The translations under genes and the position numbers were made by a program. Below, one piece after another: positions 1-9,000 of a stretch of 64,000 nt of DNA; the stretch's first letter is position 1; each line of letters starts with the position of its first letter. Source of the stretch: Nitrospira sp. (GTDB lineage Bacteria > Nitrospirota > Nitrospiria > Nitrospirales > Nitrospiraceae); contig CP092079.1 in assembly GCA_022226955.1 (NCBI GenBank), forward strand, positions 3,283,546 to 3,347,545, in the 5' to 3' direction. The notes beneath the pieces are model-generated. The model was not told the DNA's origin. It made no database searches and saw only the letters and a list, made by a program, of their open reading frames with translations.

Positions 1-904
1 GATCCGCCACAAACCCGAACCCGACCGAGCCCAGGCCCGCTGTAATCTGCGTCACGAGGAAATAGATAATCAGATCGCCCGGCGTGAAGTCCAGGACTTT
101 GTTCGCAAAAATACCCGACGCCACAATCACTGTATTGATCGCATCGGAATACAGTAAATAGGCGACGAAGTAGCGCCGGAGATCCCGATAGGCCGACAGC
201 TGACGGGCGGTGTCGCGCAGCTGCTTCATGACCGCACGCCACACCACCACACCGGCGGTCAGCGGACGGGGCTGCGCCCGTTCTTGTAAAAAGAAAAAGG
301 TGGGCAGGGCCGCAACAAGAAAAAACGCCGCCGTCATGACGAAACTCAAGCGATAGAGAGCCAGGTTCGACTCGGCGAAGCCGCCGGAGATGAAGGGGTA
401 GGCCAGCACCAGCGAGAGCAACCCGCCGACATAGCCAAACCCCCATCCGTATCCGGACAACCGCCCCATCTGCTGCGGCGCGACGAGTTCCACCAGAAAC
501 GCGCTGCAGAACACAAAGCCAATATCGAATCCGATATTGGCAATTCCGAAAATGAGGAGCCCGAGCGTCACATCACCGCGGGTCACGAGCCATAGCAGCG
601 CTGTGCTGGCTACGCAGAGCAACGTGGAAACGATAAGCACCTGCCGTTTGACAGCCCGAATATCGGCCCACACCCCCAGAACAGGCGACACCAGCGCCAC
701 GACCAGCATGGAAAGCGCATAGCCCCAAAACCAGAGTCGCTCGGCCATGCCCGGTGGAGCGACATCCGCAGCGGCGACCTGAATAAAATAGACGCTGTAG
801 GCGACCGTCACGATCAGGGTGGAAAAGGAAGAGTTGGCGAAATCGTAGAAACACCAGGCCCAGAGCTCTCGGCGGCCAGCTGGAAAGGAAGGCGGGCTGC
901 TCAC
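1..904 (-). CDS. MFS transporter, UMF1/Atg22-like family (3' end outside window)
   Basis: Inner-membrane permease of the major facilitator superfamily; substrate unknown. Reading from the GTG at 904, the protein starts VSSPPSFPAGRRELWAWCFY and continues DFANSSFSTLIVTVAYSVYF. This W-x-Y/F-DFANS start is typical of the UMF1/Atg22-like branch. At least eight hydrophobic segments follow in the visible 301 residues, with a charged loop near the middle. The GTG overlaps the nagZ stop by four bases (GTGA), so the two genes are probably translationally coupled, nagZ first. In other bacteria, MFS permeases beside nagZ act in cell-wall sugar recycling (AmpG is the known example). A role in muropeptide or amino-sugar uptake is therefore possible, but this family is not AmpG and the link is only inference. 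The C-terminal third lies beyond base 1. Confidence 0.8.
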   Translation of the reverse strand, partial: MSSPPSFPAGRRELWAWCFYDFANSSFSTLIVTVAYSVYFIQVAAADVAPPGMAERLWFWGYALSMLVVALVSPVLGVWADIRAVKRQVLIVSTLLCVASTALLWLVTRGDVTLGLLIFGIANIGFDIGFVFCSAFLVELVAPQQMGRLSGYGWGFGYVGGLLSLVLAYPFISGGFAESNLALYRLSFVMTAAFFLVAALPTFFFLQERAQPRPLTAGVVVWRAVMKQLRDTARQLSAYRDLRRYFVAYLLYSDAINTVIVASGIFANKVLDFTPGDLIIYFLVTQITAGLGSVGFGFVAD

Positions 905-2004
905 ACCGCCGCTTTCGATAAACGTTCGCGGGCCTGATGGATGGACCGAAGCAAGACCTGATGGCTCCGGCACCCGACAATCAACTTGGCATCCGAAATG
1001 ACTACCGGCTTGTTTGGAACAAGGAATCGCTGCTTCAGCCTGGCCACTCGTTCCAACGATTGCTCCAGCCGCTCAATGCTGATCGACCCATCGGCCACCG
1101 CGCTGTCTAGGGCGGTCATGGCGGCGACTTCCCGACTGCGATCTTTGCAGATCAACGGCATGTCGCAGCCCGCCTGGATCGAGCGCACCGTCGCCTCTTC
1201 AATCCCGTAATGATCGATGATCGCATGCATCTCCAGATCGTCGGTCAGCACCACGCCATCGTACCGGAGCACGCCACGCAAAAAGTCCGTGATGATCGCG
1301 GGAGACAGTGTGGCCGGCTTCTGCTCGTCGAGCGCGCGGTACAGCACATGCGCCGTCATCAGCGCCGCCACCCCGTGGGCGGTCGCATGCCGGAACGGCG
1401 GAAACTCGATCTGCTCCAGCCGCTCTCTCGATGCCGTCACCACCGGCAACTCTTTGTGCGAGTCCACGCTCGTATCGCCGTGACCGGGAAAATGCTTCCC
1501 GCAGGCGACTACACGATTATCTTGCAATCCTCCCACCGTCGCCAAACCCAGCTCACCGACCGGACCGGGCGTCGCTCCAAAAGCGCGATCGCCGATCACG
1601 GGGTTGTCAGGATTGCTGTTCACATCCAACACCGGCGACATATTCATATTGATCCCGACTGCCCGAAGCTCCTTGGCAATCGTCGCGGCCGCCGCATAGG
1701 CGAGCTCCGACGAATTGCACCGCCCCAACACCTCGCAGGGAGGGAAAATCGTGAAGCCCTTCGGCAGCCGCGACACCCGTCCACCTTCTTGATCGATCGA
1801 GATCAAGAGCGGCGAATGGGGACTGCAGGCCTGCAGCGCATTGGTCAATTCGACAATCTGTTCAACCGATTCCAGGTTGCGCGAAAACAAAATGACGCCG
1901 CCCGGCTTGTACTCCTTGATGAACGCCGCCAAATCCGGCGTCACCGAAGTGCCCTCGAACCCCACCATGAACAACTGGCCGATCTTCTCGCGCGACATCA
2001 ACAT
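901..2004 (-). CDS. nagZ: Beta-N-acetylhexosaminidase, GH3 family
   Basis: Cytoplasmic glycoside hydrolase of family 3 that removes N-acetylglucosamine from recycled muropeptides. The 367-residue protein carries the family signature KHFPGHGDT followed by a conserved His (SHKELP), which marks the NagZ catalytic His-Asp loop. The nucleophile region VVLTDDLEM is also present. IDQEGGRVSRL forms part of the sugar site. The size matches single-domain Gram-negative NagZ (about 340-370 residues). I chose the ATG at 2004 because GAGAGG lies eight bases upstream; an in-frame TTG at 2100 would add 32 residues unlike the family. There is no signal peptide. The stop overlaps the start of the downstream MFS permease. 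A palindromic repeat separates it from pepA upstream. Confidence 0.93.
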   Translation of the reverse strand: MLMSREKIGQLFMVGFEGTSVTPDLAAFIKEYKPGGVILFSRNLESVEQIVELTNALQACSPHSPLLISIDQEGGRVSRLPKGFTIFPPCEVLGRCNSSELAYAAAATIAKELRAVGINMNMSPVLDVNSNPDNPVIGDRAFGATPGPVGELGLATVGGLQDNRVVACGKHFPGHGDTSVDSHKELPVVTASRERLEQIEFPPFRHATAHGVAALMTAHVLYRALDEQKPATLSPAIITDFLRGVLRYDGVVLTDDLEMHAIIDHYGIEEATVRSIQAGCDMPLICKDRSREVAAMTALDSAVADGSISIERLEQSLERVARLKQRFLVPNKPVVISDAKLIVGCRSHQVLLRSIHQARERLSKAAV

Positions 2005-2109
2005 GGCGCTGCCTCTCACACGATGTAGGAGATTGAGGAACCCCTCGCTCTCTGAACGTCTACAGCCACAACCCCTCGCGACGCCCCAACTCCAACCCAA
2101 TCATCAGAA

Positions 2110-2223
2110 TGATCAAAAAGGTCATCCAGCAAGGCCGCAGACGAGAAAATACCGGAGGCGTACCCTCGGGGTACGTTGAGGATATTTTCGAGACGAGAAC
2201 GCCGCTGGTGGCCTTTTTCAGCA
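2110..2223. repeat. Near-palindromic dispersed repeat, copy 1
   Basis: An imperfect inverted repeat of about 114 bp. The left arm begins TGATCAAAAAGGTCATCCAG and the right arm ends GCTGGTGGCCTTTTTCAGCA. The two arms pair along most of their length, with a centre near 2167 (GGCGTACCCTC/GGGGTACG). A second copy at 5358-5480 shares the blocks CAAGGCCGCAG, GTACGTTGAGG and GCGAGAACGC-like sequence. The copy lies between the pepA stop side and the nagZ start side, so its RNA could fold as a strong hairpin between the two genes. It encodes no protein I can support. Confidence 0.8.
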
Positions 2224-2228
2224 TCCTG

Positions 2229-3737
2229 CTAGAGTGTCCGATCGATCAAATACTGAATCAACAATCTTGTGCCGATGCCAGAAGGGCCCTTGGGAACATA
2301 GGCTCGTTCCCGCTCACTCCAATCCGTGCTCGCGATATCCAAATGCACCCAGGGACAGCCGCCGGTAAACTTGCTGAGGAACAACGCCGCCGTGATCATC
2401 CCGCCGCCGCGCCCCCCGATATTGCGCATGTCAGCCACATCGCTACGCAGCTGTTCGAAGTATTCATCCCACAGCGGCATTTCCCACACCCGTTCACCCG
2501 CGCGCATACCCGCTTGACGCACCGATTCCTTCACGCTGGTATCGGTCCCGAACATCCCGATGGCGAATTGTCCGAGCGCCACCACACAGGCGCCCGTGAG
2601 CGTCGCAATGTCGATCAACGCCGCTGGCTTATAGCGGGTGGCATAGGCCAGCGCATCGGCCAGAATCAGGCGCCCTTCCGCATCGGTGTTCTGCACTTCG
2701 ACCGTTTTCCCCGAGAGCGTCGTGACGACATCGCCCGGTTTCATCGCCCGGCCGCCCGGCATGTTCTCAGCCACCGGCAGAATGCTGATCAGATGAAGCG
2801 GCAGCTTCAACCGGGCGGCCGCGCGGATTGCGGCCAGCACTTCGGCGCCGCCGGTCATATCCGCCTTCATATGTTCCATGTTCTCCGCCGGCTTGAGGGA
2901 AATGCCGCCGGTATCGAACGTGATCGTCTTACCCACCAGCACCACCGGGCGCTCATCCTTCTTCTTCGAGCCCTTGTATTCGAGAATGATGAACTTCGGC
3001 GGCTCGTGGCTCCCTCGCGCAACGCCCAGCAAGGCCCCCATACCGAGCTTTTCAATTTCTTTCTGTTCAAGAATTTTCAGCGTGAGCGACTGTTCCTTCG
3101 CAATCGTCTTCGCTTCATTGGCAATCTTCGTCGGCGTCATCACGTTCGACGGATGGTTGCAGAGATCCCGCACCAGCACGGCGGCTTCAGCCGTCGCCAC
3201 CCCGCGCCGCACCCCTTCGGCAAGCGACCGGACCTCGCTTGTCTGCGCCGCCAAAAGCGACATCCCTTTCACATCTTTTCCCGCTGCGCCCTCGCTCCGG
3301 TAGGCCGTGAAGTGGTAGCTGCCCAAGATGGCCCCTTCGGCCATGGCCTGTGCCACTTCAATAGACGATGCGCCCGGCGGAACGACAGACGGCATGGCGA
3401 CGGTGAAGAAACTGGCCTTGACCTGGCGCACCCGCTTCACCGCATGCCCCATGGCCTGCCGCAGCTGGTCCACCGTGACATCCTTCTCTTGCCCCAGCCC
3501 CACTAAAAGAATTCGCTTGGCCGGCACCTTGCCGTGGGTATGCACCAACGCCAGCTCATTGGCCTTGCCTTCGAATTCTTTCGATTGCAGCAACTCTCGT
3601 AAGGCTCCGCCCATCGATTTATCGATCACCGTCGCCTGTTTCGAAAATACACTGCCTTCATAATGGAGCAACACCAATACTTCCGTCGATTCCGTCTCCA
3701 CTCGCCCGGCCCGTGCATCTACTCGCATGATCTTCAT
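2229..3737 (-). CDS. pepA: Leucyl (cytosol) aminopeptidase, M17 family
   Basis: Hexameric two-metal cytosolic aminopeptidase that trims N-terminal residues from peptides. In E. coli and related species PepA also binds DNA. The 502-residue protein has the M17 signature NTDAEGRL at residues 350-357. The metal-binding stretch VGKTITFDTGGISLKPAENM supplies the conserved Lys and Asp. The N-terminal third is the variable macro-like domain. Length fits the family (480-510). The ATG at 3737 has AGGAG six bases upstream. A nearby ATG at 3741 is out of frame. It is the first of a minus-strand series followed, after a palindromic repeat, by nagZ. No unusual residues were seen in the catalytic core. Confidence 0.95.
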   Translation of the reverse strand: MKIMRVDARAGRVETESTEVLVLLHYEGSVFSKQATVIDKSMGGALRELLQSKEFEGKANELALVHTHGKVPAKRILLVGLGQEKDVTVDQLRQAMGHAVKRVRQVKASFFTVAMPSVVPPGASSIEVAQAMAEGAILGSYHFTAYRSEGAAGKDVKGMSLLAAQTSEVRSLAEGVRRGVATAEAAVLVRDLCNHPSNVMTPTKIANEAKTIAKEQSLTLKILEQKEIEKLGMGALLGVARGSHEPPKFIILEYKGSKKKDERPVVLVGKTITFDTGGISLKPAENMEHMKADMTGGAEVLAAIRAAARLKLPLHLISILPVAENMPGGRAMKPGDVVTTLSGKTVEVQNTDAEGRLILADALAYATRYKPAALIDIATLTGACVVALGQFAIGMFGTDTSVKESVRQAGMRAGERVWEMPLWDEYFEQLRSDVADMRNIGGRGGGMITAALFLSKFTGGCPWVHLDIASTDWSERERAYVPKGPSGIGTRLLIQYLIDRTL

Positions 3738-3804
3738 TCATATCTCCTTCGTCTTATCGCTCGTTATTCGCGAGGCGCGCGCGTCTTGCTTTCGCGCCCA
3801 CCAT

Positions 3805-4473
3805 TCACACGCCCCGCATATCCGGAGCCCAAATATACTTGTGCATCTGCAATTGAAACCGCACGGATAATCGATCCGCTAGAATCCACTCCGCCAGCTG
3901 GCGCAACTCCAGCGCTCCGAATACCGGGCTGAAGAGCACCGTACAGCGCTCCACCAGGCGATACTGCGCCACAATGCCGCGCGCCCATTCATAATCCGCC
4001 CGCGAGGCCAGCACAAACTTCGCTTCGTCCTGTGCTGTCAGACGATCGAGATTCGGCCAATGCATCCGGTCCGTCATCCCACTCCCCGGACATTTCACGT
4101 CGAGAATGAGTCGCGCCCGCCGATCGACCGGCTGCACATCGATCGCGCCACTGGTTTCGATTAAGACCGTATACCCCGCATCGCACAGACAGGCAATCAG
4201 AGGACGCGCCTCCGGCTGCGCGAGCGGCTCCCCGCCGGTGACTTCGACTAACTGACAGCCGTATTCTCGCACCTTGGTGAGAATCTCGTCGATGGCGAGA
4301 GATGCCCCACCGTAAAAACTATACTCGGTATCGCACCAGGTACAACGCAATGGGCATCCGGTCAGCCGAATAAATACGCAAGGCTGCCCTGCGTAGGTCG
4401 ATTCGCCTTGAATGCTGTGGAAAATCTCTGTGACTCGAAGCGCCTGATCTTGAACCGGGGAGTGAGCTGTCAT
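3805..4473 (-). CDS. queE: 7-carboxy-7-deazaguanine synthase (radical SAM)
   Basis: Radical SAM enzyme that converts 6-carboxy-tetrahydropterin to 7-carboxy-7-deazaguanine in queuosine biosynthesis. The 222-residue protein shows IFHSIQGESTYAGQPCVFIR followed by the cluster motif CPLRCTWC (CX3CX2C). It then has the SAM-site sequence VEVTGGEPLAQ. These together are characteristic of QueE. The ATG at 4473 overlaps the stop of the upstream HAD phosphatase gene by four bases (ATGA), which argues for translational coupling. An in-frame TTG two codons earlier is possible. No other que gene is nearby, so the rest of the pathway must be elsewhere. Confidence 0.93.
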   Translation of the reverse strand: MTAHSPVQDQALRVTEIFHSIQGESTYAGQPCVFIRLTGCPLRCTWCDTEYSFYGGASLAIDEILTKVREYGCQLVEVTGGEPLAQPEARPLIACLCDAGYTVLIETSGAIDVQPVDRRARLILDVKCPGSGMTDRMHWPNLDRLTAQDEAKFVLASRADYEWARGIVAQYRLVERCTVLFSPVFGALELRQLAEWILADRLSVRFQLQMHKYIWAPDMRGV

Positions 4474-5159
4474 CGCCAAGACACCACCGGCCAGCCGTTG
4501 CGGCGAGCCACGCGGCTCATGCCACGAATCGGATTCACCACCGTCGGATGCCCCACCGCGCTCAAGACCGCCCGATCGCCCGGGCTATCGCCGTAGGCAA
4601 AGCACGCCGTGAGATCCAATTCCAGCTCTTCCGCAATCCGGCGCACATACGTGAGCTTGCCGGCGCCGTACGGCAGCGGAGGAACGACTTGCCCTGTATA
4701 GACACCGTCCATCTGTTCCAACTGACTCGCCACACAGCGATCGACTTGCAGAGAGTCGGCAATAGGTTCCATCAGAAAATCGAGCGACCCTGTCAGGAGA
4801 ATCACCCAATGCCCCTCGCTCCGATGCCACTCAATCGCCGTCATGGCAGCAGGAGACACTCGCGGGCAGAGCGCTTCACGGCAAAACTCTTCGCCGAGCG
4901 ACTCAATGACCTGCGCGGGCTTTCCCGCCAGATATAATTTTCGTTCACGCAGCGGTTGCAACGACAGCGATGGGAGATGCCGCACCCACCAGGCCACACT
5001 CGCGCGCGCTTCCGGCCAGCCGACCACCCCACGTCGCCGCAACCAGCGAAAAAATCCTACCTCACTGGCTTCGCCGGGCAGCAATGTATTGTCGACATCG
5101 AAAAACGCGGCAATCGACGTACCCACACGGCGTTGCGATGCAGAGGGCACAACCGACAT
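4470..5159 (-). CDS. HAD-IB family phosphatase, SerB-like
   Basis: Haloacid dehalogenase-superfamily hydrolase, subfamily IB, 229 residues. Motif I is FFDVDNTLLPG, with the nucleophile Asp and general acid Asp. Motif II is ILLTGS, and motif IV is AYGDSPGDRAVL. The cap region between motifs I and II is helical, as in the phosphoserine phosphatase/CicA group. The substrate cannot be read from sequence; phosphoserine or another small phosphomonoester is plausible. The ATG at 5159 has GAGGAG about ten bases upstream. An in-frame ATG at 5198 lacks a ribosome site. The stop overlaps the queE start (ATGA). The gene is transcribed away from the tRNA-Leu promoter on the other strand. Confidence 0.85.
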   Translation of the reverse strand: MSVVPSASQRRVGTSIAAFFDVDNTLLPGEASEVGFFRWLRRRGVVGWPEARASVAWWVRHLPSLSLQPLRERKLYLAGKPAQVIESLGEEFCREALCPRVSPAAMTAIEWHRSEGHWVILLTGSLDFLMEPIADSLQVDRCVASQLEQMDGVYTGQVVPPLPYGAGKLTYVRRIAEELELDLTACFAYGDSPGDRAVLSAVGHPTVVNPIRGMSRVARRNGWPVVSWR

Positions 5160-5240
5160 ATGCGGGCAATCTCCTCTACGAGGGGGAAAGAGACCCATTC
5201 AAGCGTAAAAGTGGGGGGATTCTACCGGACGCCTCCTTTA

Positions 5241-5270
5241 TTGACAAGAATTTTGCCCTACTTCTATAAT
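5241..5270 (+). promoter_or_regulatory. Consensus sigma-70 promoter for tRNA-Leu(GAG)
   Basis: Perfect hexamers TTGACA (5241-5246) and TATAAT (5265-5270) are separated by 18 bases. The first plus-strand gene downstream is tRNA-Leu at 5486. Transcription would start near 5277, leaving a leader of about 210 bases that contains repeat copy 2. Confidence 0.75.
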
Positions 5271-5357
5271 GCGCCTCCCTCGGACCGTCGCATGCCGTTC
5301 GTGAAGCGTCCCACGCAGATACGAAACTAGAGTGACGGTCAATTTCGCGACCGACGT

Positions 5358-5480
5358 GCAGGAGCTTCAAAAATTCCTGCAACAAGGCCGCAGCGAGCGA
5401 AAACCCGAAGCGTACGGCTGAGTACGTTGAGGGTTTGAGCGATGCGAGAACGCAGTTGTAGGAGTTTTTCAAGCTCCTGC
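5358..5480. repeat. Near-palindromic dispersed repeat, copy 2
   Basis: A 123 bp imperfect inverted repeat bounded by perfect 10-base arms GCAGGAGCTT and AAGCTCCTGC. The internal blocks CAAGGCCGCAGCGAG, GTACGTTGAGG and GATGCGAGAACGC match copy 1 at 2110-2223 in order and spacing. The right edge is six bases from the tRNA-Leu 5' end, and the left edge lies about 80 bases after the predicted transcription start. Divergence between the two copies is concentrated in the outer arms. Confidence 0.8.
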
Positions 5481-5485
5481 CGGTA

Positions 5486-5569
5486 GCCGAAGTGGTGAAA
5501 TGGCAGACACGCACGTTTGAGGGGCGTGTGGCGCAAGCCGTGCGGGTTCAAGTCCCGCCTTCGGCACCA
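5486..5569 (+). tRNA. tRNA-Leu (anticodon GAG), CCA encoded
   Basis: Class II tRNA of 84 bases. The acceptor stem is GCCGAAG/CTTCGGC. The anticodon stem is CACGT/GCGTG around loop TTGAGGG, giving anticodon GAG at 5519-5521. A long variable arm (TGGCGCAAGCCGT) marks it as leucine type. The T arm is GCGGGTTCAAGTCCCGC, and CCA is encoded at 5567-5569. It reads CUC/CUU codons. Confidence 0.95.
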
Positions 5570-6035
5570 AATTTCAGATCCCCAGCCGCAAGCCTTGCCG
5601 CAGCTGATGCGCGGCGCATGACACCTTGGAACTTGTGTAGGCGCCATTTCTCTCGCGGCCCGGCCTGCCTTTCCATGCGACAGCATCGAGCCAGTCCGCC
5701 TCTCTCGAACGCGCCAGAATTCCGCCAGCCATCCCAGGCCAATTGGATCTAGACATTTGGAACGGCCCATAGGACACTGCCGCCCAGGGTATTAGAGTTC
5801 AGGATGCGTCCATTATGGGAGCGTACCATGAAGCTCTCACGACCTGACTTACATCTGCCGCCCGGACCTGGCCTCACGTTCCGCACGGCGCGACCGTTTT
5901 CACGAATGATCGCGCGTCTGCTTCGTCGTTTCTGTGGCCTCGCCGATCGGCAGAGTGCCATGCGCGTAACACCCCTGTATTTCCGCTCATCGGTCAAACC
6001 GAATCTGCCGGCGCCATCCGGCAAGGAGCCCTGTC
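5570..6035. other. Intergenic stretch without a supported gene
   Basis: About 465 bases between the tRNA and the large kinase gene. A short plus-strand reading frame from the ATG at 5828 has a passable GGGAG six bases upstream. However, its arginine- and proline-rich product resembles nothing and it runs into the kinase start. I see no clear promoter or terminator. Confidence 0.5.
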
Positions 6036-9000
6036 ATGAGTGGGACTGGATACCTGTCTGAACTGGAATCGTTGCGCGCGCAACTCACCGAGGTGGCGCA
6101 AGAGCTCGCCGAGCGAGACCGGGCCTTGCAGGAACGCACCGTTCATCGCGACCGCGAGCTGCACGATTTGCGTGAAGAGTCCACGCTGCTTCGCGCCATC
6201 GTCGGAGGAACCGCCGCCGAAACCGGCGACGCGTTCTTTGCCTCACTGGCGAAACACCTCACGGCCACCCTCCAGATGCAATATGCCATCATCGGAGCGG
6301 TGCGCGCGGAAGCTCCGGCCAAAATTCGAACGCTCGCCGTGGCGTCAGGCAGCGCCTTGCTCGACAATTTCGAGTACGAGCTGGGCCATGCTCCCTGCGG
6401 AACGGGGCTCACGGATTCCTTCTGGTGTTATACGGAAGGAGTCCAGCGACTGTTTCCCGATTTCCCTCCGCTCGCCGCCATGAAAGTCGAAAGTCACTCA
6501 GGCGTGTCCATTCGCGACAAACACGGCGTGGTCGTCGGCTTGATCGTCGTCATGGACACCAAACCTATCGCGAACCAGGAACGGCTCCAAGCCTTTCTCA
6601 CGGTCTTGGTCCCACGGGTGGCCGCGGAACTCCATCGGCATCAGGCGGAGGCCGCGCGGCGCGAAGCCGAGCGCCGGCTGCAACTCACCCAATTCGCAGT
6701 CGATCATGCCGCAGACGGCGTGCTCTGGGCCGATACCTCGACACAGTTCGTCTATGCCAATCACGAAGCCTGCCGATCGCTCGGCTATACACAAGAAGAA
6801 TTGCTGACCCTGCGTATCGCCGACATCGCCCCCCGGCACGATCCTGAGCGGTTTCAATACCGCATGGACAGGCTCAAACAGGGCGGCGCGGCGATCTACA
6901 AATCCGTCCACCGTCGAAAAGACGGCACGGAGTTCCCGATTGAAGTGTCCGTCACCTATCTTGAACACGACGGTACCGTCTATTCGTGCGCGATGTTCCG
7001 AGACATTACGGACAGAACCCGGTATGAGCAGGAACGTGCCCAGGCCCTCACCGATCTCCAAAACATCATGGAGACCGTTCCCGACATTCTGTTTACACTC
7101 GATACCGACGGCGATCTGACCAGCTGGAATAGCCGTCTCGCCGCTGTCACCGGGTACGGTCCGGAAGAACTGCTCCACAAGCCCGCAGCGGCATTTGTCC
7201 CGCTTCACGAACAAGCCCGCACCGCCGAAGCGATTCAGCAGGCGCTCAGGGAGGGGCGGGCGGAACTCAACGGACATCTCCTGACAAAAGACGGCCGCAC
7301 CATCCCCTACTATTGGATCGGCGCGGCACTCAGGGACCAAACCGGCGCCATCATCGGGATCACGGGAATTGGGCGGGATGTCTCGGCGCGACAACAAGCG
7401 GAGCAGGAACTCACCCGCCAGCGGCGGCATCTGCTCGAGTCTCAAGCCCTCGCTCATTTAGGCAGCTGGGAATGGAACATCGAATCGGGGGCCGTAGACT
7501 GGTCGGACGAGCAGTATCGCATTTTCGGCCATGCGCCGCGCGCCATGGCCGTCACCTACGACACATTTCTCGCCGCGCTGCTGCCGGACGATCACGACCG
7601 CGTGCTGGCGGCGATCAATGCGGCCTTGCTCGGCCGCGCCCCCTACGACATCGACTGCCGGATCGTCCGCCCCACCGGAGAACTTCGCACAGTCCACTGT
7701 CGCGGAGACGTGACCCGCGACGACAGCGGCCACCCCGTCAAGATGTCCGGCACACTCCTCGATGTGACGGAACGGACCATGATCGACGAGGCGCTCCGCG
7801 CCAGCGAAGAACGATGGCAGCTGGCCATTCACGGAAGCCATGACGGCATCTGGGACTGGCAGATTTCCTCCGGCGAAATCTTCTACTCCTCGCGATGGAA
7901 AACCATGCGCGGGTTCGCGGACCATGAAGTGCCCAACCGCCTTGACAAGTGGCGCAGCCGCATCCATCCAGACGATCTCGACCGTGTGCTCCAGAACGTC
8001 GACCGCTACCTGGCCAGACAGACCTCCGCCTTTTTCGAAGAGTACCGGGTCCAGCGCAAAGACGGCTCCTATATGTGGATCCTGGATCGTGGCGTCGCCC
8101 TCTGGGCGAAAGACGGCACACCAGTCCGCATGGCTGGATCGGAAACCGATATCACCGACCGAAAACGAACGGAGACGACCCTCCGGCATCGCCTGGAATT
8201 CGAACAGCTAATCGCCTCGCTCTCCACTCACTTTATCAATCTCACCTCCGAAGACATCGACAGCGGAATCACCCACGCCCTCCAGGCGCTCGCCGAATTT
8301 TCCAGCGTGGACCGCAGCTATGTCTTCATCTTTCGCGACCAGGGCAAGACGATCGACAATACCCACGAGTGGTGCGCGGACGGCATCGAGCCGCAAATCG
8401 ACCGGCTTCAATCGATTCCCGTCGAGACCTTCCCTTGGATCATGGCCCGCCACCGACGAGGCGACATCGTCCATCTGCCGCGAATACCTGATTTGCCGCC
8501 TGAAGCTCACGCGGAACGGGAGGAGTTCGCCCAGCAGGCGATTCAATCGCTGCTCACACTCCCCCTTCTAGGGGCGCACGGCGTCATTGGATTTCTTGGA
8601 TTCGACATGGTCCGGGAAGAACGCCACTGGGAGCCGGAAGATATCGCGCTCCTCAAGCTGGTCGGCGAAATGTTCGCCAACGCGATTGAGCGGCAACAAG
8701 CGGAAGCGGCGCTGCGGAAAAGCGTGGATCGTTTCGATCTCGGGGTTCGCGGGTCGCGGGACGGCCTGTGGTATGCCGAACGCGTCTCGGACGATCTCTT
8801 CGCGCCGCAGAATCCCATCTACTATTCTCCCCGCATGAAAGAGATCATGGGCGTGGAGGGCACCGCGATGCCCGACGTGCTGGGCACCTGGTTCACCTTG
8901 GTCCACCCCGACGACCTCCCGACAGTGCTGGCGGCGCTCACCCAGCACCTTGAACAGCGCCTCCCCTACGATGTCGAATACCGCATCTATCAGCATGGCA

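Noticed and set aside
1210-3506. Long plus-strand frames opposite nagZ and pepA.
   Set aside because: They are antisense shadows. The products are Arg/His-rich with no domain pattern, while the minus strand carries clear enzyme motifs.
5804-6061. Small gene before the large kinase.
   Set aside because: The product is Arg/Pro-rich without any fold pattern, overlaps the kinase start and has only a passable ribosome site.
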